64,000 nucleotides of DNA from the NCBI RefSeq assembly GCF_022829685.1, contig NZ_JAKSYE010000034.1, positions 45,696 through 109,695 of the forward strand. The letters are read 5' to 3'. Of this stretch, positions 18,200 through 25,766 are shown piece by piece (positions within the stretch are counted from its first letter, which is position 1; the number at the start of each line of letters is the position of its first letter). Both the position numbers and the translations under genes were made by a program. The notes beneath the pieces are model-generated. The model was not told where the DNA came from and did not search any database. It was given only the letters and a program-made list of their open reading frames with translations. Origin of the DNA: Methylobacterium sp. E-045. Lineage in GTDB: Bacteria; Pseudomonadota; Alphaproteobacteria; Rhizobiales; Beijerinckiaceae.

Positions 18200-18838
18200 A
18201 TGTACGAACCGCCGCATTTCCGGACCGAGGACGTCACGGCCCAGGCCGCCCTCATCCGTGCCTGTCCGCTGGGTCTGCTGGTGAGCGCCGGTGCCGGCGG
18301 GTTAATGGCGAACCCCGTTCCCTTCCTCCTCGATGAGGGCGCGGGCGGAGAGCATACGCTCCGGGCCCATCTCGCCCGCGCCAACCCGCAATGGCGCGAC
18401 CTCGACGGCCTCGCCGAATGCCTCGTCGTGTTCCAGGGACCGGACCGCTACGTCACGCCCTCCTGGTACGCCACGAAGCGGGAGACCGGGAAGGTGGTGC
18501 CGACTTGGAACTACGTCACCGTCCAGGCGAGGGGCCGCCCGCGCGTCATCGAGGACGAGGTCTGGCTGCGACGCCAGATCGACGACCTCACGCGGATGCA
18601 GGAGGCGGGGCGGGACGCGCCCTGGTCGGTGGCGGATGCGCCGCCGGCCTTCACCGCCGCCCAGATCCGGGGAATCGTCGGCATCGAGATTCCGATTGCG
18701 CGGTTCACCGGCAAATGGAAGGTCAGCCAGAACCGCACGGAGGCGGACCGGGCCGGCGTCGCGGCCGGATTGCGCCGGGACGCGGGCGGGGGCGATGCCA
18801 TGGCGGACCTCGTCGACAGGGTTGGAGTTCGGGCATGA
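18200..18838 (+). CDS. PaiB-like FMN-binding negative transcriptional regulator
   Basis: A 212-residue protein matching the PaiB family: MYEPPHFR start, LGLLVSAG, NPVPFLL, HLARANPQW, VVFQGPDRYVTPSWYATK, VVPTWNYVTVQARG and the C-terminal IARFTGKWKVSQNR. The fold is a flavin-reductase-like split barrel that binds FMN or heme. In Bacillus the paiAB locus affects sporulation and degradative enzymes, with PaiA a polyamine acetyltransferase. Here too an acetyltransferase gene follows, overlapping by ATGA. Regulation by the divergent MocR protein is likely from position. Confidence 0.9.
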   Translation: MYEPPHFRTEDVTAQAALIRACPLGLLVSAGAGGLMANPVPFLLDEGAGGEHTLRAHLARANPQWRDLDGLAECLVVFQGPDRYVTPSWYATKRETGKVVPTWNYVTVQARGRPRVIEDEVWLRRQIDDLTRMQEAGRDAPWSVADAPPAFTAAQIRGIVGIEIPIARFTGKWKVSQNRTEADRAGVAAGLRRDAGGGDAMADLVDRVGVRA

Positions 18839-19533
18839 GCGAGCGCGTGAATTCCTATGGCCAGCCGGTCGGCCCCGCCCTCGCAGGGTGGAGCCCGCCG
18901 CCGCCACCGCCGCGCGAGGCGCTGCAGGGCCGGTTCTGCCGGATCGAACCCCTCGACGCCGAGCGCCATGTGGGCGACCTCTTTTCCGCCCTGGCCCACG
19001 ACCCGGCGCGCTGGACCTATCTGCCCGGAGAGCCCCCGGCGGACGAGGCCGAGTATCGTGCGCGACTGGCGGAGATCGCCCGCAGCCGCGACCCGATCCA
19101 TCACGCCATCCTCGACGCCGCCACCGGCCGCGCCCTCGGCCTCGCGGCCTATCTCCGGATCGATCCGGCCCATGGCTGCATCGAGGTCGGCCATATCCAG
19201 TTCGGGCCCGGCCTCGCCCGGAATCCGGCCGGCACCGAGGCGATGGCCCTGATGATGGGCCGCGCCTTCGACCTCGGATACCGCCGCTACGAGTGGAAAT
19301 GCGACAGCCTCAACGCGCCCTCCCGCGCGGCGGCCCTGCGTTACGGCTTCACCTTCGAGGGCATCTTCCGCAACGCGATCGTCACCAAGGGGCGCTCCCG
19401 CGACACGGCCTGGTTCTCGGTGACGGACGCGGACTGGCCCCGCCTGCGGCAGGCCTTCGCCGCCTGGCTCGCGCCGGAGAATTTTGATGATGCGGGCCGC
19501 CAGCGGCGGAGTCTTGCGGCCCTGCGCGGCTAG
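18835..19533 (+). CDS. GNAT family N-acetyltransferase (RimL-like)
   Basis: 232 residues of the RimL/YdaF type: GRFCRIEPLDAERH at the start, HHAILDAATGRALGLAAYLRIDPAHGCIEVGHI, the acetyl-CoA region GLARNPAGTEAMALMMGRAFDLGYRRYEWKCDSLNAPSRAAALRYGF, and FEGIFRNAIVTKGRSRDTAWFS. These features are characteristic of family members that acetylate small amines or protein N-termini. ATG 18835 overlaps the PaiB stop (ATGA), so the two are co-translated; by analogy with PaiA-PaiB the substrate may be a polyamine (inference). Confidence 0.88.
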   Translation: MSERVNSYGQPVGPALAGWSPPPPPPREALQGRFCRIEPLDAERHVGDLFSALAHDPARWTYLPGEPPADEAEYRARLAEIARSRDPIHHAILDAATGRALGLAAYLRIDPAHGCIEVGHIQFGPGLARNPAGTEAMALMMGRAFDLGYRRYEWKCDSLNAPSRAAALRYGFTFEGIFRNAIVTKGRSRDTAWFSVTDADWPRLRQAFAAWLAPENFDDAGRQRRSLAALRG

Positions 19534-19785
19534 GGAAAGAGGCGGTGTTCGTAAGCTGTGCCGAAGGTCGGGGCGAGCGGCTTTACGGAAATGCGGCTCG
19601 GACGTTCTCGGTCTCAGCCATGACGAGTGGTTTCCCACCGCGGAAATCGTCGAGGCTCAGGCGCTCTTTCGATAAGGCCGCGAGCGCGAGACAGCCTTCG
19701 TGGGAGGTGCGTGGCAGCACGACCTCATTATGCGGCTTCTCGATCGAGAGCTCGTCTCTCGTAGAAGTCGGCAATTGGGCGCAGC

Positions 19786-19802
19786 CTGTGTGAAAACGCG
19801 TC
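19786..19802. mobile_element. IS-end relic inside a 339-base gene-free stretch
   Basis: The gap 19534-19872 holds no convincing gene. Within it CTGTGTGAAAACGCGTC is identical (17 of 17) to the reverse complement of 45872-45888. A diverged version of the flanking sequence (TTTTcACACAGgCTGCgCCC on the minus strand) recurs near 45733-45753. The shared ends suggest remnants of an insertion sequence; no transposase remains here. Confidence 0.45.
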
Positions 19803-19872
19803 GATCTGGCGAAAGCCGACCCAGATGCAGTCGATCCGGTCGAGTTTTGATCGTCGGTCCTTAGATCCGAGT

Positions 19873-20178
19873 TCAGATCGTCGTCGAAGGCGGTGCCTTC
19901 AGGTCGTCGAGGAGGCCATCCAGGGCCTGCTCGACCGCGCCGGTGCCTTCCTCATGGGTCTTCAGCCGGATTTCGAGACGGCGCAATTGCGGTGCGAACT
20001 CCTCCGGCACGGACGGATCGCCGAGGAACTTCGGTGCTTCGTCCTGGGTGGTGAAGACGGAGCGCAGCTGCTGGCCGAGATGATCCCGCACCGGCTCGGG
20101 CAGAGCCGGATCGACCTCGACGCCGCTGGCCTGTCCGGGGACAGGATCATCAATGCCGGTGATCGGATCGTTTGCCAT
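19873..20178 (-). CDS. NepR-like anti-sigma factor with an insertion (putative)
   Basis: 101 residues from ATG 20178. The central part HLGQQLRSVF (residues 33-42), followed after a longer than usual loop by VPEEFAPQLRRLE (57-69), matches the two-helix signature of NepR, the anti-sigma factor of the alphaproteobacterial general stress response (LGxQLRxxY ... VPxxFxxLLxxLE). About ten extra residues (EAPKFLGDPS) separate the helices, and there are N- and C-terminal extensions (canonical NepR is about 60 residues). In the family NepR holds EcfG sigma until phosphorylated PhyR displaces it. It lies near a sigma factor that carries its own NepR domain. The assignment is by motif only. Confidence 0.55.
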   Translation of the reverse strand: MANDPITGIDDPVPGQASGVEVDPALPEPVRDHLGQQLRSVFTTQDEAPKFLGDPSVPEEFAPQLRRLEIRLKTHEEGTGAVEQALDGLLDDLKAPPSTTI

Positions 20179-20320
20179 ATCGGGTATCTCCCTAATCAAG
20201 ACCAATAACCAGTTGGGACGAAGAGTGTTGCGCGTGCCGACTCACAAATGTTGATGCTGCCCGATCCCGCGCCAGTATTTCCGGTGCTTCTCCTGCGAAC
20301 CCTGCCGAATCTCTGATCCA

Positions 20321-20356
20321 CGAAAAAGCCCCCGGTGCCGTGGCACCGAGGGCTCC
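20321..20356 (-). terminator. Rho-independent terminator of the DUF1236 gene
   Basis: Read on the minus strand, GAGCCCTCGGTGCC pairs with GGCACCGGGGGCT and is followed by TTTTTC. It lies about 35 bases beyond the stop of the DUF1236 gene. Confidence 0.85.
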
Positions 20357-20389
20357 TGCCGAACGATCAGCAACGACCGATGTTGACGA

Positions 20390-20800
20390 TCAGTCGATGA
20401 CCTCGACGATCCGGCGGCTGCGGTCCACCAGCACCGGGCGGTCGTTGACGATGGTGTAGCGCGCGCCGCGGGCATTGTACTCGGAGGGCACGTCGTAATA
20501 GGTCACGCCGGTGCCGGGCAGGGTCGCGCCGACGCGGACATCGCCGTCATAGGCGTAGGAGCTGTGACGCTCGCGGGTGACGTACTGGCGGAAGCGGGGA
20601 CGGTCGTCGACACCCAGGATGCCGCCGACGGTTCCGGTTGCCGCACCGACGGCGCCGCCGACGATGGCGCCCAGCGGGCCGGCCGCATCCGCACCATCCT
20701 GCGCGCCACGCTCGGCGCCGCGCACGAGGCCCTGGGCCTGGGCGGCGAGGGGGAGGGACAGGGCAATCGCCGAAGCGGCGAGAAGGGTCCTGATGTTCAT
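20390..20800 (-). CDS. DUF1236 exported protein with glycine-rich segment
   Basis: 136 residues. It has a Sec signal peptide (MNIRTLLAASAIALSLPLAAQAQ), then a glycine/alanine-rich hydrophobic stretch of glycine-zipper type (AAGPLGAIVGGAVGAATGTVGGILG). The C-terminal DUF1236 module follows (VRVGATLPGTGVTYYDVPSEY ... YTIVNDRPVLVDRSRRIVEVID). This family is common in Hyphomicrobiales as an envelope protein of unknown function and is often stress-induced. On the minus strand upstream, CGAAC-N15-CGTT (20831-20854) is a weak resemblance to the EcfG promoter (GGAAC-N16/17-CGTT). With the sigma factor next door, general-stress control is plausible but unproven. Confidence 0.85.
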   Translation of the reverse strand: MNIRTLLAASAIALSLPLAAQAQGLVRGAERGAQDGADAAGPLGAIVGGAVGAATGTVGGILGVDDRPRFRQYVTRERHSSYAYDGDVRVGATLPGTGVTYYDVPSEYNARGARYTIVNDRPVLVDRSRRIVEVID

Positions 20801-21015
20801 GATCGAGATCTCCGTATCCGATGACCCGCGAACGGTGACGCTCAGCGGGGTTCGGGGCAGTAACGCCCGATCTCCGGAAAGGGATGCCTCGAAAGTCGAT
20901 TTTGCCGGATTGTCCCAGTCATGCCCCCGATCGGGGGACAGCGCTCCTCATGCGCCTGGCGTCGCAGAATGACGTCGCCCGGCGGCAGCCGATCCCGACT
21001 GCTCGGCGGATGGCG

Positions 21016-21759
21016 TCAGGCGTCCTTCGGCATGGCCGATTGGATCAGCCGGTCCGAACTGAGGTCTTCCTCGTCGTAGCCGAGCAGTTCGGCGAGGCGC
21101 CCGCGGGCACGGCTCACGCGGCTCTTCACCGTGCCGACCTTGCAGCCCATGATCGTGGCCGCCTCCTCGTAGGACACGCCCTCGGCGCCCACGAGGACGA
21201 GGGCCTCACGCTGGTCGGGCGGTAGTTTGGCGAGTGCCGTCTGCAGATCCTCCACGTCGAGGCGGTCGCCCTGGTGCGGCGCCGTCGCGAGGCGCGCCGC
21301 GTAGGACCCGTCCTGGTCCTCCACCTCGCGCACGCGCTTGCGGTGGTCCGAGTAGAAGATGTTGCGCAGGATGGTGAAGAGCCAGGCGTTCAGGTTCGTG
21401 CCCGGCTGGAACCGCGCGCGATGCTGCCAGCCCTTGAGGAGGGTGTCCTGTACCAGATCGTCCGAGCGGGCCGGATTGCTGGTGAGCGAGAGCGCGAAGG
21501 CCCGCAGCGACGGCACCGCCGCGAGCAGACCGTTGCGGAACTCGGGCTCCACCTGCTCGCCACGCGCCTTCAGGGCGGCTTCCAGCTTCTCGATCAGCTC
21601 GGCGAACCGCGTGGCCGGCTCGTCCGTGCCGAGGCGATCGTAGACCGTACGGAGCTGGTCTCCGAGATGGGAGCGAATGGTCGCCGTCAGGCTCGGCCGC
21701 CCGTCGCCGTTCGTGTCGCTCAAGCGGTCGGGGCTGGTGTCAAGGACGTCGCGTGTCAT
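21016..21759 (-). CDS. EcfG-type sigma factor with N-terminal NepR domain (single-chain fusion)
   Basis: 247 residues from ATG 21759. Residues 28-62 (IRSHLGDQLRTVY, then PATRFAELIEKLE) carry the NepR anti-sigma signature. Residues about 82-145 are sigma region 2 of the EcfG family (RAFALSLT, DDLVQDTLLKGW, PGTNLNAWLFTILRN, RKRVREVEDQDGS). Residues about 170-227 are region 4 (LPPDQREALVLVGAEGVSYEEAA ... GTVKSRVSRARGRLAELLG). EcfG normally lacks such a domain and is about 65 residues shorter; NepR is normally a separate small protein. The fusion implies autoinhibition released by PhyR, or a sigma always tethered to a PhyR-binding module (inference). It neighbours the separate NepR-like gene and a DUF1236 gene. 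The frame is open upstream to 21936, but that part lacks family features. Confidence 0.85.
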   Translation of the reverse strand: MTRDVLDTSPDRLSDTNGDGRPSLTATIRSHLGDQLRTVYDRLGTDEPATRFAELIEKLEAALKARGEQVEPEFRNGLLAAVPSLRAFALSLTSNPARSDDLVQDTLLKGWQHRARFQPGTNLNAWLFTILRNIFYSDHRKRVREVEDQDGSYAARLATAPHQGDRLDVEDLQTALAKLPPDQREALVLVGAEGVSYEEAATIMGCKVGTVKSRVSRARGRLAELLGYDEEDLSSDRLIQSAMPKDA

Positions 21760-22054
21760 GGCTCGTCGTATTCTGATCGTTTGGCAGGAAATCGTCCGGT
21801 TCGGGCCGGCCGTATCGGATCGGTCCGCCTGACGTCGATGGCGAGGCCGTAGCATGTCACGGGGTTGTAGCGCATCCCACCCGGTCACGCATCCCGCCAA
21901 GCTGCGCATATGGCGAAGTACGCCGTTCGCGTCCACATGCGGCGGATAGCGTCGGCGACGTCGACATCTTGGTCACCACCCCAAGCTCTGCGGCCTCTCC
22001 TGGCGTCTTCGGTGGCCTATATGATCCGGTCGCTGCCATCGGGAGGGATCGTCC

Positions 22055-22822
22055 ATGGATCGTCGCGCTTTCACCGCGAGCCTGACGGCGGCTGTCCTGT
22101 CCGGCCCAGGCGAGGCCGCCCGCGCGGCGGTGCCGGACCGGCCCCCCGTGCGGATCGCCATGCTGATGTTCCCCGGCATGACGGCGCTCGACCTCGTTGG
22201 CCCGCAGGCGATCCTGGCCGGGTTGGCCGGCGATCGCCTCCATCTCGTCGCCCGCGAAGCCGGACCGGTTCCGAGCGACACGGGCCTGACGCTCTCGGCG
22301 GACACCTCCTTCGAGACCTGCCCTCGCGATGTCGATGTGCTCTTCGTGCCGGGCGGCGATGCGACCCCTGGCCAGATGCGCGACGAAGCGACCCTGGCCT
22401 TCCTACGCGACCGGGCGGCCAGGGCGTCCTGGGTCACCAGCGTCTGCACCGGCTCGCTCATCCTCGGCGCGGCGGGACTGCTCGATGGCTATCGCGCCAC
22501 CTCGCATTGGTGCGTGCGCGAGACTGTCCTGCCCAGCCTCGGCGCCATCCCGGTGAACCGGCGCGTGGTGGTGGACCGCGACCGGATCACGGCGGCGGGC
22601 ATCTCCGCCGGCCTCGACTTCGCCCTCGTCCTGGCGGCCCGCCTGCGTGGCGACGACTATGCCAGGACGAGCCAGCTCGTGGCCGAATATGCGCCGGAAC
22701 CGCCCTTCGCCGCCGGCACGCCCGAGACTGCCGGGCCGGACGTCGCCGCCCGCGCCGGAGCCATCCTCAAGGACCTGGCGGACGGCTCGCTCGCGGCCGC
22801 AGCGAGGCACACGCCTCGGTGA
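22055..22822 (+). CDS. DJ-1/PfpI family protein, probably exported
   Basis: 255 residues. The N-terminus MDRRAFTASLTAAVLSGPGEAARA looks like a twin-arginine or Sec signal. The rest is a class I glutamine-amidotransferase-like (ThiJ/PfpI) domain: MLMFPGMTALDLVGP at the start, VDVLFVPGG, the nucleophile elbow SVCTGSLILGAAGLL with its cysteine, and RRVVVDRDRITAAGISAGLDFAL. The closest functional group known to me is isonitrile-hydratase-like and AraC-like sensor domains; here no DNA-binding part is attached. The promoter region is shared with the divergent sigma factor. The substrate is unknown. Confidence 0.82.
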   Translation: MDRRAFTASLTAAVLSGPGEAARAAVPDRPPVRIAMLMFPGMTALDLVGPQAILAGLAGDRLHLVAREAGPVPSDTGLTLSADTSFETCPRDVDVLFVPGGDATPGQMRDEATLAFLRDRAARASWVTSVCTGSLILGAAGLLDGYRATSHWCVRETVLPSLGAIPVNRRVVVDRDRITAAGISAGLDFALVLAARLRGDDYARTSQLVAEYAPEPPFAAGTPETAGPDVAARAGAILKDLADGSLAAAARHTPR

Positions 22823-22908
22823 GGGCCAGAGCGCTCGGGGCCTGCCGCAGCAGGTTGCTCTCCGTCTCTTCGTGCGATGGCCTCCACGCGACGGCGCGTC
22901 ATTGTTCC

Positions 22909-22933
22909 GGAACCTCGTTGAATGGCCAAGGTT
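22909..22933 (+). promoter_or_regulatory. Candidate EcfG-dependent promoter
   Basis: GGAAC-N16-GGTT upstream of the permease gene matches the general-stress promoter pattern (GGAAC-N16/17-CGTT) at all but one position. It lies about 80 bases before the chosen start and 1 kb from an EcfG sigma gene. Confidence 0.35.
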
Positions 22934-23014
22934 TAGCCCATGGCGGGAAAGCTGCATGACCGCAATGCGCTGGACGCCGGACATTCCCGCTCCCACCATG
23001 AAGGGCATCGATCC

Positions 23015-24493
23015 ATGGCGTCAGGCCTCGCAGGCGATCTCACCCGGACGAAATCCCTCGAGCGACTGAATGCCGATGCCGAAGGGGGTGAGCACAAGCT
23101 CGAGCGCAGCCTCGGCCCCTGGAGCCTCGTTGCCCTCGGCATCGGCGCGGTGATCGGAGCCGGCCTGTTCTCCCTCACCGGCATCGCGGCGGCCGAGCAT
23201 GCCGGCCCCGCTGTGGTGATCTCCTTCGCCATCGCATCGATCGCCTGCGCCTTTGCCGGCATGTGCTACAGCGAACTCGCCGGCATGATCCCCGTGGCGG
23301 GTTCGGCCTATACCTACGCCTATGCCACCATGGGCGAGTTCGTCGCCTGGATCATCGGCTGGGATCTCGTGCTCGAATACGCTGTCGGCGCGGCCACCGT
23401 TTCGGTGAGCTGGTCGAGCTACGTCACCCGGTTCCTGCGGGACACCCTCGGCATCAACCTGCCGCCCAGCCTCGTCAATTCCCCCTTCGAGACCTACACG
23501 GTCGACGGGGTGACGGCGCATGGCCTCGTCAACCTGCCGGCCATCCTCATCATCGTCGCCGTCTCGGCCCTCTTGATGATCGGCATCCGCGAATCTGCCC
23601 GCGTCAATGCCGTCGTCGTGGCGATCAAGCTCGCGGTGGTGGCGGTCGTGGTGGGGGTCGGCCTGTTCTACATCAAGGCGCAGAACTACGTGCCGTTCAT
23701 CCCCGAGAATACCGGTACGTTCGGCGAGTACGGCTGGAGCGGCATCATGCGCGGTGCCGGCGTCGTGTTCTTCGCCTATATCGGGTTCGATGCGGTCTCG
23801 ACGGCGGCGCAGGAGGCCAAGAACCCCCAGCGCAACATGATGATCGGCATCCTCGGGTCGCTGGCCATCTGCACGGTGATCTACATCGCCTTCGCCGGCG
23901 TGCTCACCGGCCTCGTCCATTACGACGCCATGAAGGGCGATGCGGCGCCGGTGAACACGGCCATCGCGCAAACCCCGTTCCCCTGGCTGAAGAGCCTCGT
24001 GACCCTCGGCGTCATCGCCGGCTTCTCCACCGTGATCCTGGTCCTGCTGCTGGGCCAGAGCCGCGTGTTTTATTCCATGAGCCAGGACCGGCTGCTGCCG
24101 GGCTTCTTCTCGAAGATCCATCCGACCTGGAAGACCCCTTACCGCTCGAACCTGTTCTTCATGGTGTTCACCAGCGCGCTCGGCGGATTCCTGCCGATCA
24201 GCCAGCTCGGCCACATGACCAGCATCGGCACCCTGCTCGCCTTCATCCTGGTCTGTGCGGGGGTCATCATTCTGCGTCGGACCCAGCCCGACGCGCGCCG
24301 GGATTATCGGACCCCTCTGGTGCCGTTGGTGCCGATCCTCGGCATCGTCAGCTGCCTCGCCATGATGGTGTCCCTCGACGGACAGACCTGGCTGCGACTG
24401 CTCGCCTGGCTCGTGGTAGGACTGGTGATCTACTTCGCCTGGAGCCGGCGCAACAGCCGCCTGGGACGGGAGGAGGCCGTCAGGCCGTCTTGA
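23015..24493 (+). CDS. APC superfamily amino-acid permease (cationic amino acid transporter-like)
   Basis: About 492 residues with 12 or more membrane helices. The N-terminal signature LERSLGPWSLVALGIGAVIGAGLFSLTGIAAAEHAGPAVVISF and CYSELAGMIPVAGSAYTYAYATMGEF are typical of the YfnA/CAT branch. PQRNMMIGILGSL and GQSRVFYSMSQDRLLPGFFSKIHPTWKTPYRSN confirm the family. It probably imports a neutral or basic amino acid by proton symport across the inner membrane. The start at 23015 is preceded by AAGGG about 9 bases upstream; ATG 22940 would add a non-hydrophobic leader. Its end overlaps the convergent MBL gene by 14 bases. Confidence 0.9.
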   Translation: MASGLAGDLTRTKSLERLNADAEGGEHKLERSLGPWSLVALGIGAVIGAGLFSLTGIAAAEHAGPAVVISFAIASIACAFAGMCYSELAGMIPVAGSAYTYAYATMGEFVAWIIGWDLVLEYAVGAATVSVSWSSYVTRFLRDTLGINLPPSLVNSPFETYTVDGVTAHGLVNLPAILIIVAVSALLMIGIRESARVNAVVVAIKLAVVAVVVGVGLFYIKAQNYVPFIPENTGTFGEYGWSGIMRGAGVVFFAYIGFDAVSTAAQEAKNPQRNMMIGILGSLAICTVIYIAFAGVLTGLVHYDAMKGDAAPVNTAIAQTPFPWLKSLVTLGVIAGFSTVILVLLLGQSRVFYSMSQDRLLPGFFSKIHPTWKTPYRSNLFFMVFTSALGGFLPISQLGHMTSIGTLLAFILVCAGVIILRRTQPDARRDYRTPLVPLVPILGIVSCLAMMVSLDGQTWLRLLAWLVVGLVIYFAWSRRNSRLGREEAVRPS

Positions 24494-25388
24494 TCAGGGA
24501 TAGATGCCGGCCGTCACGGGCCGGCTCCGTCGTCTCGCCCACGGCGACCATCTGGCGTTCGCGCGCGATGAAGGCGGTCGGCATGACGGCCTGCATCTCC
24601 GTCTCCACGCTGCGCAACTGCGCATCGCCATGGGACGGATGCAGATGAATGATCGCCAGAGCCTTCACCCCAGCCGCCTGCGCCAACTCGACGCCCTTCT
24701 GCCACGTGGAATGACCCCAGCCGCAGCAGCGCGGATATTCGGTCTCCGTGAACATGCCGTCGTAGACGAGGAGGTCGGCACCCTCCACGAAGCGGCGCAG
24801 GGCCTCGTCGGGCCAGGGATCGGAATGCTCGATGTCGCTGATGATGCAGAGGCGCTTGCCCGCATGCTCGAAACGGTAGCCCACCGACCCTTGTGGATGG
24901 TTGAGCAGGATGGTGTCGACCCGCGCGCCGTCGGCGAAACTCAGCGACTCGCCCGCCTTGAATCCGTGATGGGCGAAGGTGCACGGGATGACGTCCAGCG
25001 TCACCGGAAACAGCGGCGGCGAGAACAGCCGGTCGAGGGTCGCCTTGGCGCTGTCCCCGTCGAGGTTGCCGCAATAGGTGTTGATCGTCCGCTCGGGGTT
25101 GAAGACGACCGGTTTGAAGAACGGCAGGCCGGCGGTGTGGTCGAGATGGAGATGGCTGAACAGGAGATCGATCTCCTTGGGCAGCGCCTCACGATGGTGC
25201 AGGCCGCAGGCGTTGAGACCGGAGCCGGCATCGACCATGAACAAGCGCGTGCCGCAGCGAATTTCCATGCAGGGAGTATTGCCTCCGAACTCGGCATAAT
25301 CCGGCCCGCTGACCGGCGTGGAACCTCGTACGCCCCAGAAGCGTAGGGAGAGGCCGTCCTCAGCCGAGGTCGTGTGCGTCATGGTCAT
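24480..25388 (-). CDS. MBL-fold metallo-hydrolase
   Basis: 302 residues of the metallo-beta-lactamase fold. It starts with LRFWGVRGSTPVSG and GGNTPCMEIRCGTRLFMVDAGSG. The zinc motif HLHLDH lies near residue 107 and TFAHHGFKAGE follows. IISDIEHSD supplies the bridging aspartate, and LAIIHLHPSHGD the final histidine. The WGVRGSTP start is typical of a group that includes phosphodiesterase-like members (PhnP/RNase Z-like) and of proteins linked to response regulators. The exact substrate is unknown. The start at 25388 is followed by a second ATG two codons later. It is convergent with the permease. Confidence 0.85.
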   Translation of the reverse strand: MTMTHTTSAEDGLSLRFWGVRGSTPVSGPDYAEFGGNTPCMEIRCGTRLFMVDAGSGLNACGLHHREALPKEIDLLFSHLHLDHTAGLPFFKPVVFNPERTINTYCGNLDGDSAKATLDRLFSPPLFPVTLDVIPCTFAHHGFKAGESLSFADGARVDTILLNHPQGSVGYRFEHAGKRLCIISDIEHSDPWPDEALRRFVEGADLLVYDGMFTETEYPRCCGWGHSTWQKGVELAQAAGVKALAIIHLHPSHGDAQLRSVETEMQAVMPTAFIARERQMVAVGETTEPARDGRHLSLIKTA

Positions 25389-25682
25389 CGTTCGACTACC
25401 GATTGCCCGATCTGCCTGAGATCCGGTGCCTTTCGGCGCACCGATGCGGCCCGTTCCTCGCAAGAACGGTCACAAGCAGGTTGCCAGGATCGAAGTGGGA
25501 TTGACCATCAGGTAGTCAGCCGCTTTCGACATCGATGTGCGGCCACGCACACAGCTTTGACGATGGGATTCTGCGCTAAGCCCGCTGTTGCCCGATTTTT
25601 TTCGAGTCGGGCCAGAGCATTCTGGGCCCGCGTCGCCGAGCGATCGACGGACGAGACCCACGCCTCGGGATTGCCCACCGAA

Positions 25683-25700
25683 ACGCCCTCGGGAGGGCGT
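25683..25700 (-). terminator. Probable terminator of the pyruvyl transferase gene
   Basis: In the gene-free stretch 25389-25766, ACGCCCTC / GAGGGCGT forms a perfect 8-pair stem with a tiny loop. On the minus strand it is followed by TTTCGG. It lies 67 bases after the stop of the minus-strand gene. The rest of the gap shows nothing I can support. Confidence 0.5.
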
Positions 25701-25766
25701 AAGGAGAGCGACCTCCGCGGCCCTGAGAGGGGCCGATCCTGGGAGCCGGAAATCTGGCCCTGGCGT

